Shown here: piece by piece, positions 9,566 to 17,789 of the stretch
Layout of the letters: every line of letters starts with the position of its first letter
Position numbering within the stretch: the stretch's first letter is position 1
Source of the DNA: Oceanisphaera pacifica
GTDB lineage: Bacteria > Pseudomonadota > Gammaproteobacteria > Enterobacterales > Aeromonadaceae
Assembly: GCF_017498065.1 (NCBI RefSeq)
Contig: NZ_JAGDFX010000002.1
Location: 124,001 to 188,000 of the forward strand
Direction: 5' to 3'
Length of the DNA stretch: 64,000 nt
Notes under the pieces: model-generated
The model's input: the letters and a program-made list of their open reading frames with translations, nothing else
Told to the model about the DNA's origin: nothing
The model's database searches: none
Made by a program: the position numbers and the translations under genes

Positions 9566-10521
9566 TGTGCCACCTTATATTTCCAAGGATCTAAAAAGTC
9601 AGGCGTTAGCTGATCGAGATGATCAGCATAATGCTGGCATACCTGAGCCAGTTTTTGTTCATTATTGGCCAGCGCCTCTACTTGCAGCCAACCTTGCCAA
9701 GCATGAGCAAATGACCAATGCGGGTTATCAATATCTGAGTTGGGCAGTCGGTAGTGCAGGGTGGGCCTTTTATTTACTTTTGGGTCTTGTACCGCGCTTT
9801 GTACTAAGGCTTCATCGTGCCATGCCAATAGAGGCAATAAATCTAAAGCGCGATTACGACTTGGATTAAAGGCTAAATAATCGATACTAAAAGCTGCGAT
9901 GCTTGGCCAGTATTGGGCATCAATCACTATGCGGCTATATTCTTGACTAAAGGCACGAATATAAGGGGACATTTTGCGCGCAGCAACTATGTCTTCGTGT
10001 GCTTCTAACCAATCGTGCAGGCATAAATAGGCTTTAACATAGCGCAGCAAAGTATAGCAGTCGGTGTTAGGCAGCTCGGGATTTAAGTGCAAACCAAAGG
10101 CGTAGTGTAGGGCATGGCGCGTGCCTTTGGCGCCGGCTTGTGCCAACTGGCTAAATAACGGCGTTAAGCTGTCTAGTTGCGACAGTGCCAAGGGCGGAGT
10201 GACCAGTTCAAGGGGCACTAATTGAAACGCTAACGAGCCCAGTAGTTCGGTAGCGGCTTGCTCTAACTCGCTGGGGGCTTGTTCGCGTTGCGCTCGAGCA
10301 AGGCGCTTTAAGTAGTCAAAATCAAGCTCAGCCCTAAAGGTGCCCATGGCGGTGGCAATATTAATTTCATAGTCTGAAACTGGCTCTAATTCACCCTTTA
10401 GTTGTGTGGCTAATATTTGGGCAAGTTGTGATAGAGACAGGCCATTTAACTCCAGCTCTACCCCAACACGGCGCTCATGCCCTTGAGCGGTGTGTGTATG
10501 TGCCGGTAAGCGAAGGGCCAT
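9553..10521 (-). CDS. Putative amidoligase (Amidoligase_2 / glutamine synthetase-like COOH-NH2 ligase)
   Basis: A 322-residue soluble protein with the features of the Amidoligase_2 family. These include an early metal-binding GVELELNG motif (residues 19-26), the RAELDFDYLKR segment, ELVTPPL, and ALHYAFGLHLNPE with conserved His. A C-terminal helical part follows (YVKAYLCLHDWL, SPYIRAF, DYLAFNPSRNRALDLLPLLAW). The family is a divergent glutamine-synthetase-like ATP-dependent ligase that joins carboxyl and amino groups; proposed products are modified peptides or small metabolites. It is the first gene of a three-gene operon with an amidotransferase-like hydrolase and a YqaA membrane protein. 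Substrate and product cannot be inferred from the sequence. Confidence 0.8.
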   Translation of the reverse strand: MALRLPAHTHTAQGHERRVGVELELNGLSLSQLAQILATQLKGELEPVSDYEINIATAMGTFRAELDFDYLKRLARAQREQAPSELEQAATELLGSLAFQLVPLELVTPPLALSQLDSLTPLFSQLAQAGAKGTRHALHYAFGLHLNPELPNTDCYTLLRYVKAYLCLHDWLEAHEDIVAARKMSPYIRAFSQEYSRIVIDAQYWPSIAAFSIDYLAFNPSRNRALDLLPLLAWHDEALVQSAVQDPKVNKRPTLHYRLPNSDIDNPHWSFAHAWQGWLQVEALANNEQKLAQVCQHYADHLDQLTPDFLDPWKYKVAQWLS

Positions 10522-10562
10522 GCTGCTTCCTTATGAAATACGCGATAAATGCCTAATATGGA

Positions 10563-10922
10563 TCAGGCTGCTTGTTGTAACCACCAATAACCGGCAAAGC
10601 CGAGCCAACTGGCGATAAGTAATAGCCATGGTATCCAAGAGGGTAAGCCCGTCTTGCCATGGGGTGGCTCTGGTTGCTCCTGGTTTGGTTCATCACTTTG
10701 CTGGCTTTCAGCACGCAGCCGCTGTTTTTTTGCTTTATCTGCAGCCCGAGCGCGTGCTTTTTGCTGCTTTTTATATTCGTCTATGCCTTTTTGAATACCT
10801 TGAGCAATCAGTTTGGTTTGTTCTTTGGTTTGCCCAGGCTTTTGGGTGGCTTTGGCCATACGTTCGGCCTCGGCTTGGGTTTGTACCGACACCCCAGCTT
10901 TGCTTTTTTTGGGAGCGGCCAT
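10563..10922 (-). CDS. DUF2956 family protein with C-terminal membrane anchor
   Basis: A 119-residue protein with a strongly basic, Lys/Ala/Gln-rich N-terminal two thirds (KKSKAGVSVQTQAEAERMAK, KQQKARARAADKAKKQR) that is probably helical. A Pro/Glu/Gln-rich linker follows, then a single transmembrane helix at about residues 97-115 (WIPWLLLIASWLGFAGYWWL). This matches the DUF2956 family of gamma-proteobacteria, whose function is unknown to me. Its ATG directly follows the stop of the TorD-like gene with no spacer, so the two are cotranscribed. The tail-anchored layout would leave the basic domain in the cytoplasm. Confidence 0.75.
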   Translation of the reverse strand: MAAPKKSKAGVSVQTQAEAERMAKATQKPGQTKEQTKLIAQGIQKGIDEYKKQQKARARAADKAKKQRLRAESQQSDEPNQEQPEPPHGKTGLPSWIPWLLLIASWLGFAGYWWLQQAA

Positions 10923-11543
10923 TTATTGTGCAACATTATTTAAGTAATGAATATCCATGCTAAACATGGCAAGTAACAAGGTGGCGGCACTGCCATAAAA
11001 GCCTTGTTTATCCTGTTGCTCGCATTGGCTTACAAATGCCGGTAATTCATTAAGCAGTACGTTATTAGCCAGCTCGCGCTGTTGGTCTAATAATGCCGTG
11101 CGGCTAGCATCGTCAGGGGCTGCTGCGGCTTTCATCGCCAGTGTAGCTACCATCTCTAAATGGTTGCAGATATTCAGCGGATCGTCGTCGGGCAATTGGG
11201 TGCCGTGCTCATGCAAGAGCACGCTTACAAAAAGTAACGATTCTTCACCACATTCAATTAAGGTGGAAACATCAAGTAATTGTTGCTCTACAAACAATTG
11301 CTGATAGTGCTGGCTAAGTTGATGTTGGGGGCTGGTGAGTGTTAATACTTTGGCAGTTTGTGCACGAAAGGCTTCTGTTGCTTCACGCAAGGGGTCAAGG
11401 GTTGCCAGACTGTCTAAAAAAGCGTGCATATCATAGCCACCAAATTGCTTTACTTCATCCTCCACTAACGGAGCGGCAAATAAAGCAGTAAACCAAGCGT
11501 AAAGTTCGGCTCGGCGCTGCGAGGTGACGTTAAAATGTGGCAT
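10923..11543 (-). CDS. TorD/DmsD-like redox enzyme maturation chaperone
   Basis: This is a 206-residue all-helical protein of the TorD family, whose members bind the twin-arginine signal peptides of molybdoenzymes and help insert the cofactor. Family traits are the N-terminal AELYAWFTALFAAPL, the HYQQLFVEQQLL segment, ECGEESLLFVSVLLHEHG and the late DKQGFYGSAATLLLAM. The longer frame adds 19 hydrophobic residues. I prefer the ATG at MPHFNVTSQRRAELY because a weak GGGGAA precedes it and the extra segment is untypical. No molybdoenzyme gene is adjacent; the only operon partner is the DUF2956 protein. The partner enzyme therefore lies elsewhere, and the exact subfamily (TorD, DmsD or YcdY-like) is not resolved. 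Confidence 0.7.
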   Translation of the reverse strand: MPHFNVTSQRRAELYAWFTALFAAPLVEDEVKQFGGYDMHAFLDSLATLDPLREATEAFRAQTAKVLTLTSPQHQLSQHYQQLFVEQQLLDVSTLIECGEESLLFVSVLLHEHGTQLPDDDPLNICNHLEMVATLAMKAAAAPDDASRTALLDQQRELANNVLLNELPAFVSQCEQQDKQGFYGSAATLLLAMFSMDIHYLNNVAQ

Positions 11544-11756
11544 AGGTTCCCCAACAAGTGTGGTTGTTATCGTATTCAAAAATAGGAGCATATTAAGCAA
11601 CTGCTTAATATAATTGCGCTATTCTAGCGGCTTTATCTGCCAGATCTACCCCAGCATGCCTGACAATTCATCTCTATTTAAGGCGAGTTTGAAGCGATAA
11701 CGGCCATCATATTTTACATAAAGATAAATAAGTGCTGCTAAGTGTGCAAGCGGGGC

Positions 11757-11774
11757 TAGGCTGCGCGCAGCCTA
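11757..11774. promoter_or_regulatory. 18-bp perfect palindrome upstream of glyA
   Basis: TAGGCTGCG/CGCAGCCTA is a perfect 18-bp palindrome about 62 bases before the glyA start. It may be an operator or an RNA hairpin in the leader. It does not resemble the PurR or MetR sites known from E. coli glyA. Confidence 0.45.
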
Positions 11775-11836
11775 AAGGGTAAACTTAACAGATAAGGGTC
11801 GATTGATCCTATCCCCCCATGAGTCAGGAGAGACGG

Positions 11837-13090
11837 ATGTTAAAGCGTGACATGAATATTGCCGATTATGATCCCCAGTTGTGGCAAGCTATTTGTGATG
11901 AAACCCAGCGCCAAGAAGAGCACATTGAGCTGATTGCATCAGAGAACTACACCAGCCCTCGAGTGATGCAAGCGCAGGGCTCTCAGCTGACCAATAAGTA
12001 TGCTGAAGGGTATCCTGGCAAGCGCTTTTATGGCGGTTGTGAGTATGTGGATATTGCTGAAGAATTGGCCATTGAGCGTGCTAAGCAGTTATTTGGTGCC
12101 ACTTATGCCAACGTGCAGCCGCACTCGGGCTCTCAGGCAAACTCGGCAGTATTTATGGCATTAGTGAAGCCTGGCGATACGGTAATGGGCATGAACTTGG
12201 CCCACGGTGGCCACTTAACACATGGTTCGCCGGCTAACTTCTCAGGAAAAATGTACAACATTATTCCTTATGGCATTAATGATGAAGGTGTCATTGATTA
12301 CGAAGAAATGGAGCGCTTAGCGCTTGAGCATAAGCCAAAAATGATCATTGGTGGCTTCTCGGCCTTCTCTGGCATTGTCGATTGGGCGCGTATGCGTGAA
12401 ATTGCCGATAAAATTGGCGCTTGGTTTATGGTTGATATGGCCCACGTTGCCGGCTTAATTGCCACCGGTCACTACCCAAGCCCGATTGAGCATGCGCATG
12501 TGGTCACCACCACCACCCATAAAACACTGGCCGGCCCTCGTGGTGGTCTAGTCTTGTCTGCCGCTAATGATGAAGCGCTAGAGAAAAAGCTAAACTCTGC
12601 TGTGTTCCCAGGTGGCCAAGGTGGCCCACTCATGCATGTGATTGCCGGTAAAGCCGTGGCCTTTAAAGAAGCCATGGAGCCTGAGTTTAAAGAATACCAA
12701 GGTCAGGTGCTAAAAAACGCCCAAGCCATGGCCGCCGCTTTTATTGAGCGTGGCTATAAAGTGGTGTCTGGTGGGACTCATAACCATTTATTTTTGGTTG
12801 ATTTAATCGATAAAGGGATCACGGGTAAAGAAGCTGATGCCGCCTTAGGCAAAGCCTTTATTACGGTGAATAAAAACGCGGTCCCTAACGATCCTCGTTC
12901 TCCTTTTGTTACTTCAGGTATTCGTATTGGTACCCCAGCAGTAACACGCCGCGGCTTTAATGAAGCGGATGTACGCCAATTGGCGGGTTGGATTTGTGAT
13001 GTGCTAGACAATATCAACGATGATGCCGCGATTGCTGGTGTAAAAGAGCAGGTGCAAGAAATTTGTCGCCGTCTGCCTGTTTATGCCTAA
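11837..13090 (+). CDS. glyA: Serine hydroxymethyltransferase
   Basis: GlyA interconverts serine and glycine while charging tetrahydrofolate with a one-carbon unit, using pyridoxal phosphate. The longest frame begins six codons earlier, but [12 protein letters not shown] is the family start and AGGAG lies seven bases before it, giving 417 residues, the same as E. coli. Motifs are [10 protein letters not shown] (31-40), [15 protein letters not shown], and [16 protein letters not shown] with the PLP-binding Lys229. It is divergent from the torD-like gene, stands alone, and ends in a strong terminator. Codon use is that of a well-expressed gene. Confidence 0.97.
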   Translation: MLKRDMNIADYDPQLWQAICDETQRQEEHIELIASENYTSPRVMQAQGSQLTNKYAEGYPGKRFYGGCEYVDIAEELAIERAKQLFGATYANVQPHSGSQANSAVFMALVKPGDTVMGMNLAHGGHLTHGSPANFSGKMYNIIPYGINDEGVIDYEEMERLALEHKPKMIIGGFSAFSGIVDWARMREIADKIGAWFMVDMAHVAGLIATGHYPSPIEHAHVVTTTTHKTLAGPRGGLVLSAANDEALEKKLNSAVFPGGQGGPLMHVIAGKAVAFKEAMEPEFKEYQGQVLKNAQAMAAAFIERGYKVVSGGTHNHLFLVDLIDKGITGKEADAALGKAFITVNKNAVPNDPRSPFVTSGIRIGTPAVTRRGFNEADVRQLAGWICDVLDNINDDAAIAGVKEQVQEICRRLPVYA

Positions 13091-13114
13091 TGGCCTAAGC
13101 TAAAAGATGAAAAG

Positions 13115-13140
13115 CGGGGCCTCGGGGCCCCGTTTTTTTT
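13115..13140 (+). terminator. Rho-independent terminator after glyA
   Basis: CGGGGCC and GGCCCCG arms with a four-base loop are followed by eight Ts, 25 bases past the glyA stop. Confidence 0.93.
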
Positions 13141-13146
13141 GCCGTC

Positions 13147-13166
13147 ATCCTGACGAAAGTCAGGAT
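13147..13166. repeat. REP-like hairpin with GAAA tetraloop
   Basis: ATCCTGAC-GAAA-GTCAGGAT forms an eight-base-pair stem closed by a GNRA tetraloop. Elements of this form recur in many proteobacterial genomes as REP-type intergenic repeats. It follows the glyA terminator directly. Confidence 0.6.
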
Positions 13167-13621
13167 CTCAAACAGACAGCTATACGCTTTACGCTGACCG
13201 CTATACGAGAAGATCAAAACAACACCGGTTTTAAATGTGGCGTGGTTTGATGGTTTTTTGTGTCGCTACGCGCCACCGTCCGCAAACAGATAGCTGACGC
13301 CGAGCGCTATACGAAAAAAATCAAAACCGGTGTGTTTCTTTAACGTACGGCGTGAAACGTACCGCGCTGGTTTTGGTGTTCAAACCATGCCGGACCTTAA
13401 AAATCACACCGTAGAGGCCGTTTCAGCTGGCCGGTTTTACTCACGGGGTTGACCTTGTCTTATATTAAAAATTAACCATTCATCATTAACCATTGTCGTT
13501 TGGGTGTTTGGTTTAACTGATAGCTGACGGCTGATAGCTGACAGCTTTCCTATAGCCGTTACTAGCATTCTTATGTCTGCTTATTTACACTAAAGGCCGA
13601 TTTTTAGCCCTTGGAGGCCTC
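13167..13621. repeat. Intergenic mosaic of dispersed repeats between glyA and nrdR
   Basis: No gene is evident in this 455-base stretch. It holds words that recur elsewhere in the window: CAGCTATACGCTTTACGCTG near 13175 (compare 3365 and 23010), and the run TAACTGATAGCTGACGGCTG with its continuation to 13550 (compare 23240, 29075-29642 and 54660). It also contains ACACCGGTTTT/AAAACCGGTGT inverted words. The nrdR promoter must lie in its last 100 bases, but no convincing box stands out. Confidence 0.6.
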
Positions 13622-14071
13622 ATGCACTGTCCTTTTTGTCAAACAACCGATACTAAAGTGATTGACTCGCGTTTAGTTGGCGAGGGCTTGCAGGTGCGCC
13701 GTCGGCGGGAGTGCTGCGCTTGTAAAGAGCGTTTCACTACCTTTGAAAGCGCAGAGCTGGTAATGCCAAGGGTGATTAAAACCAACGATGTACGAGAGCC
13801 TTTTAACGAAGCCAAGTTAGAAGCTGGCATGCAACGCGCATTAGAAAAGCGCCCTGTAAGTATCGAAGCAATAGAGCAGGCCGTGTGTCGCATTATGTCT
13901 CAATTACGCGCCACGGGTGAGCGAGAAGTTAAGTCTGAATATATCGGTAACTTGGTGATGGAAGAGCTTAAAGGGCTGGATAAAGTGGCCTATATTCGCT
14001 TTGCTTCTGTGTATCGTTGTTTTGAAGATTTACGTCAATTTGGTGAAGAAATCGCCCGGCTGGAGCAATAA
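13622..14071 (+). CDS. nrdR: Transcriptional repressor NrdR
   Basis: NrdR represses ribonucleotide reductase operons according to the ATP/dATP ratio. The 149-residue protein has an N-terminal zinc ribbon (CPFC at 3-6 and a CCAC pair near 31-34, within the basic [17 protein letters not shown]) followed by an ATP-cone domain (residues about 45-140) with [18 protein letters not shown]. The length matches E. coli (149). TTGGAGG lies upstream of the ATG. It is directly abutted by ribD, the usual nrdR-ribD arrangement. No NrdR box is expected or seen here, since its targets are the nrd operons. Confidence 0.97.
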   Translation: MHCPFCQTTDTKVIDSRLVGEGLQVRRRRECCACKERFTTFESAELVMPRVIKTNDVREPFNEAKLEAGMQRALEKRPVSIEAIEQAVCRIMSQLRATGEREVKSEYIGNLVMEELKGLDKVAYIRFASVYRCFEDLRQFGEEIARLEQ

Positions 14072-15220
14072 GTGTTTAACTCTCAAGATGCGACTTATAT
14101 GGCTCGCGCCTTGGCATTAGCCGCGCGCGGGCGTTTTACTGTTAGCCCTAACCCCGCAGTGGGCTGTGTGCTGGTCAAAGATAACCAGATTGTGGGGGAG
14201 GGGTATCACCAACAAGCCGGTGGCCCCCATGCCGAGGTGTTTGCCCTTCGCCAAGCCGCAGAGGCTACTAAAGGCGCCACCGCTTACGTTACCTTAGAGC
14301 CCTGCTCTCACTATGGCCGAACCCCACCTTGTGCTCAGGCGTTAATTGATGCGGGTGTGGTGCGTGTGGTGGTGGCCAGTGAAGATGCCAACCCTCAGGT
14401 GTCAGGCAGTGGCCTGCGCATGTTGCACGCGGCGGGCATAGATGCGAATGCCGGTTTAATGACCGCAGAGTCAGTGGCCATTAATCGAGGCTTTATGCAC
14501 CGCATGCAAACCGGCAGGCCCTTTGTGACGCTAAAACTTGCCGCTACTCTAGATGGAAGAACCGCACTGGCCAATGGCCAAAGTCAATGGATCACCGGCC
14601 CCGCAGCACGACGCGATGTACAGCATCATAGAGCATTAAGCTGCGCCATTTTATCGGGGGCCGATACGGTGTTAGTGGACAACGCCAGCCTTAATGTGCG
14701 CTGGCAGGAGCTGCCCACCCAAGCACAGGCTGATTACGCCAACGCAATCTCTGACCAGAGTAAATGCCCAAGGGTGCGCCAACCGCTGCGCGTCATTATT
14801 GATACGCGCAACCGCCTGACTCCCTCGCTTAAGTTATTTAGTGTGCCAGGCCCCATCTTATTGGTGCGCGGCCAAGTGACTGGGGGCTTTACCGACCAAG
14901 TAGAAGAATGTGTACTCCCTCTTAGGGCAAACCATCAGCTTGATTTAACCGCTTTATTAACTGAGCTTGGCCGTCGCCAAATTAATGCGCTTTGGGTCGA
15001 AGCGGGGGCACGCTTAGGTGGGGCGCTATTAGAGGAAGAGCTAATTGATGAGCTGGTGTTATATCAAGCGCCTAAGTTAATGGGCAGCAGTGCCCGTGGA
15101 TTATTTGATGTGCCAGAGCGTATTGCTATGAGCGAGGTCACTCAATTGCAGTGGCAAGATTGCCGCCATATCGGTAATGATATTAAATTAACGGCAACTT
15201 TTGTTAAAAACGAATCTTGA
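14072..15220 (+). CDS. ribD: Bifunctional riboflavin deaminase/reductase
   Basis: RibD deaminates the pyrimidine released from GTP and then reduces its ribose side chain, the second and third steps of riboflavin synthesis. The 382-residue protein has an N-terminal cytidine-deaminase-like domain with HAEVFAL and PCSHYGRTPPC supplying zinc ligands. From about residue 150 a DHFR-like reductase domain follows (RPFVTLKLAATLDGRTA, GADTVLVDNASLNVRW, ALWVEAGARLGGALL). It starts with GTG, immediately after the nrdR stop codon, with GGAG six bases upstream; this start gives the N-terminus usual for the family. It should be translationally coupled to nrdR. Confidence 0.95.
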   Translation: MFNSQDATYMARALALAARGRFTVSPNPAVGCVLVKDNQIVGEGYHQQAGGPHAEVFALRQAAEATKGATAYVTLEPCSHYGRTPPCAQALIDAGVVRVVVASEDANPQVSGSGLRMLHAAGIDANAGLMTAESVAINRGFMHRMQTGRPFVTLKLAATLDGRTALANGQSQWITGPAARRDVQHHRALSCAILSGADTVLVDNASLNVRWQELPTQAQADYANAISDQSKCPRVRQPLRVIIDTRNRLTPSLKLFSVPGPILLVRGQVTGGFTDQVEECVLPLRANHQLDLTALLTELGRRQINALWVEAGARLGGALLEEELIDELVLYQAPKLMGSSARGLFDVPERIAMSEVTQLQWQDCRHIGNDIKLTATFVKNES

Positions 15221-15322
15221 ACCATGTAAAGGCGCCGGTTTATTGCATGCGACCCTGGCCGCTTGCGAATGTTGGCGCTTTCATCTCTATGTTCACCTGT
15301 TATAAAGCTGAAGGAAAATCCA
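15221..15322. other. Spacer where ribE is normally found
   Basis: In Vibrio- and Shewanella-type clusters riboflavin synthase (ribE) lies between ribD and ribBA. Here only 102 bases remain. An ATG at 15289 begins Met-Phe-Thr, the usual RibE start, but the frame then diverges and stops after 15 codons. This could be a deletion scar or chance. Confidence 0.35.
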
Positions 15323-16432
15323 ATGGCGTTAAGTAGTCCCCAAGACATCATCGACGATATTCGTCAGGGAAAGATGGTTATTTTAATGGATGATGAAGAT
15401 CGCGAGAACGAAGGCGATTTAATTATGGCCTCACACCATGTGCGCCCAGAAGACATTAACTTTATGGCGAAATACGGTCGTGGCCTTATCTGTTTAACGC
15501 TGACTGAGGCGCGCTGTCGCCAGTTAGATATCCCCCAAATGGTGAGTAATAATACCGAACAGTTTTCTACTGCTTTTACCGTGTCTATTGAGGCAGCTGA
15601 AGGGGTGACCACAGGTATTTCTGCCGCCGATCGTGCCCGTACCGTACAAGCGGCTGTGGCACCCGACGCTAAACCGAGCGATTTGGTGCAGCCTGGGCAT
15701 ATTTTTCCGCTAAAAGCACAAAACGGCGGTGTATTAACGCGCGCAGGCCACACCGAAGCCGGTTGTGATTTGGCCCGCTTAGCGGGATTTGAGCCCTCTT
15801 CAGTGATTGTTGAAATATTAAACGAAGACGGCACCATGGCGCGCCGCCCCGACCTAGAAGTGTTTGCTAAAGAGCACGACATTAAGCTTGGTACTATTGC
15901 TGATTTAATTGAATATCGTAATCAAAATGAAACCACCATAGAGCAAGTTTCGCGCTGTAACTTGCCCACCGAGTTTGGTGATTTTGAGTTAGTGACCTTT
16001 AGAGACACTATTGATAATCAAGTACATTTTGCTCTTAAAAAAGGCGAAGTTAACGCCGATGAGCCGGCTTTAGTACGGGTGCATATTCACGATATGTTTA
16101 CTGATGTGTTAATGACAGACCGCCACTCGGCGCGCACTTGGCCGCTGAATAAGTCGATGCAGCGCATTGCCAATGAAGGCGGCGTGTTAGTGATTTTAGG
16201 CCGTGAAGAAACTCCTGATCATTTATTATCCCTAGTGCGCCAGTTTGAAGCGGTTGATAAAGGTGAGCGTCCAGCTGCGGCTAAGTGGCAAGGAACGTCT
16301 CGTCGAGTGGGGGTAGGCTCACAAATTTTGCAAGCCATGGGGGTGGGCAAAATGAAGCTGTTAAGCTCGCCTAAACGCTACCATGCCTTATCAGGGTTTG
16401 GCCTTGAAGTTGTTGAATATATTACTGATTAA
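15323..16432 (+). CDS. ribB: 3,4-dihydroxy-2-butanone-4-phosphate synthase with degenerate GTP cyclohydrolase II domain (RibBX type)
   Basis: The N-terminal 200 residues are an intact RibB domain making the four-carbon unit of riboflavin from ribulose 5-phosphate: acidic loop [10 protein letters not shown] (23-32) and the [13 protein letters not shown] motif. The C-terminal part (about 205-369) resembles RibA, but the cysteine zinc-ligand motif of GTP cyclohydrolase II is absent: no CxC occurs after the SRC near residue 212. This matches the RibBX variant described for Proteobacteria, in which only RibB activity remains. The chosen ATG (MALSSPQD) has AAGGA upstream; the longer frame adds 20 untypical residues. 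A separate RibA is therefore expected elsewhere. The downstream gene ribH has been displaced by 4 kb. Confidence 0.9.
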   Translation: MALSSPQDIIDDIRQGKMVILMDDEDRENEGDLIMASHHVRPEDINFMAKYGRGLICLTLTEARCRQLDIPQMVSNNTEQFSTAFTVSIEAAEGVTTGISAADRARTVQAAVAPDAKPSDLVQPGHIFPLKAQNGGVLTRAGHTEAGCDLARLAGFEPSSVIVEILNEDGTMARRPDLEVFAKEHDIKLGTIADLIEYRNQNETTIEQVSRCNLPTEFGDFELVTFRDTIDNQVHFALKKGEVNADEPALVRVHIHDMFTDVLMTDRHSARTWPLNKSMQRIANEGGVLVILGREETPDHLLSLVRQFEAVDKGERPAAAKWQGTSRRVGVGSQILQAMGVGKMKLLSSPKRYHALSGFGLEVVEYITD

Positions 16433-16444
16433 TAACTCATTGTC

Positions 16445-17016
16445 CTGTCTCTTCATCATATGTTTTCGTTGATGTTTGAGGAGGAGTCAGGCAGAGCGCA
16501 CAACTGCGACCGACTCGCCGCTGGGCTAGCCACCTTTTCTGGGTAACGGCTGCAAATATTCACAGAATATTTGGTCCATTACCCCGCAAAGGTACACGGC
16601 AGCAAGCTGCCCCATACGGGTTCCGCCGCGCTATCTGACCGCCAAGGATGGCGGGAATGCAGAAATGGCAGGAGCATTTTTCTGCCATGGCGCGGAGGGT
16701 CGGCGAAGCTGATGCCCTCTGCCTTTCCATTAACATCTGAGTTGCCTGTCATTACAAACAGTCGGCATCGAAACATGAAGAAGAGACGGGAGGCATTGTC
16801 GTAGCCAACCGTCAAATGCCAGGGATGGCATTTGCCGAGCGCCGATGGGGCGAGCTTGTCTCGCCGTGACGAATTGTTTCTGCCTGACCGAACGTCCAGT
16901 GAATGTTCGCAGTAGGCAGAAACGATGAGTGTCATCAAACCAAGCGAGTTGGCGCAGGCAAGTCTGCCGGCTCTTCCTGCGTAATGACACTTTACAGACT
17001 TGTGACTAAGAGACAG
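16445..17016. mobile_element. 572-bp non-autonomous element with Tn5/IS50-like ends
   Basis: The left edge reads CTGTCTCTTCATCATATGT and matches the IS50 inside end at about 16 of 19 positions. The right edge, read inward on the other strand, is CTGTCTCTTAGTCACAAGT and matches the IS50 outside end at about 16 of 19. No transposase frame lies between. The interior is G+C richer than its surroundings and holds several hairpins: CCGCCA-AGGA-TGGCGG (16639-16654), CAAATGCCA-GGGA-TGGCATTTG (16813-16834), and a 10-bp stem at 16876-16885/16914-16923. A further inverted copy of the left end is at 16769-16790. No clean 9-bp target duplication flanks the whole element, so it is old, rearranged or composite. 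Confidence 0.6.
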
Positions 17017-17047
17017 GCTACTATCCCTTTGCTATGGAGAACTTCAA

Positions 17048-17713
17048 GTGACGCTTAATGCCATTATAAAAGAAACGGCTGCTAATCCGAGTGCTTGTGT
17101 GATTTGGTTACATGGCTTAGGTGCCAATGGCCATGATTTTGAGCCCATAGTGCCCGAGTTAGGCCTGCCCGCGAACAGCGCGGTACGTTTTATTTTTCCT
17201 CATGCACCGCAAATACCAGTGACCATTAATGGCGGGCATCGCATGCCAGCTTGGTACGATATAATGGCCATGACCTTAGACCGAGAAGTAGACGAGCGCC
17301 AGTTACGGGTATCGGCACGAGCTATTCAGGCCATTATTTACCAGCAAATAGCGGCCGGCATCGACAGTCGACGTATTTTGTTAGCCGGGTTCTCCCAAGG
17401 CGGTGCCGTGGCTTATGAAGCGGCGCTGAGTTGTGAGCAACCGCTGGCAGGCCTAATTGCCATGTCGACTTATTTAGCCACGGCGGACACAGTGCAGCGC
17501 CATCAAGCTAATAGTGCATTACCGATCAAGGTAATGCACGGCACCCGAGACGCGGTGGTGCCGTTAGCGCTCGGTGAGCGAGCCTGTCAGCAGCTGCAAC
17601 AGTGGGGCTACACGCCTGAGTTTCACTCTTATTCGATGGAGCACAGCGTGTGTGCGGCAGAAATTGCCGATATCAGCCGCTTCTTATGCGCGCGCTTAGG
17701 CCTAGAAGGTTAA
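17048..17713 (+). CDS. Carboxylesterase / acyl-protein thioesterase-like alpha/beta hydrolase
   Basis: A 221-residue soluble alpha/beta hydrolase of the phospholipase/carboxylesterase family. The oxyanion motif VIWLHGLGANGHDF is near residue 17, the nucleophile elbow GFSQGGAV gives Ser about 116, and HGTRDAVVPL and MEHSVCAAEI supply Asp and His. The sequence PHAPQIPVTINGGHRMPAWYDI is typical of bacterial carboxylesterase EstB-like and acyl-protein thioesterase proteins. It starts with GTG, with GGAGA about ten bases upstream. Natural substrates are unknown; short-chain esters or thioesters are likely. It is the first gene after the mobile-element relic and sits in a block that interrupts the riboflavin cluster. 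Confidence 0.85.
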   Translation: MTLNAIIKETAANPSACVIWLHGLGANGHDFEPIVPELGLPANSAVRFIFPHAPQIPVTINGGHRMPAWYDIMAMTLDREVDERQLRVSARAIQAIIYQQIAAGIDSRRILLAGFSQGGAVAYEAALSCEQPLAGLIAMSTYLATADTVQRHQANSALPIKVMHGTRDAVVPLALGERACQQLQQWGYTPEFHSYSMEHSVCAAEIADISRFLCARLGLEG

Positions 17714-17789
17714 CTCTAGGCCTAAGCAATTCATACCATTAGCGTCGAGTGATCGGCGCTATCTTTAATCTAACCTATCAGGAATATCC

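Noticed and set aside
16571-16804. 77-codon plus-strand frame, and minus-strand frames at 16579-16938 and 16730-16990, inside the IS50-like element
   Set aside because: They overlap each other, run through hairpins and have no ribosome binding site or recognisable domain. They are better explained as chance frames in a G+C-rich non-coding element.
16433-17047. Possible FMN riboswitch near the riboflavin genes
   Set aside because: None of the conserved RFN segments could be found here or in front of ribD, ribB or ribH.
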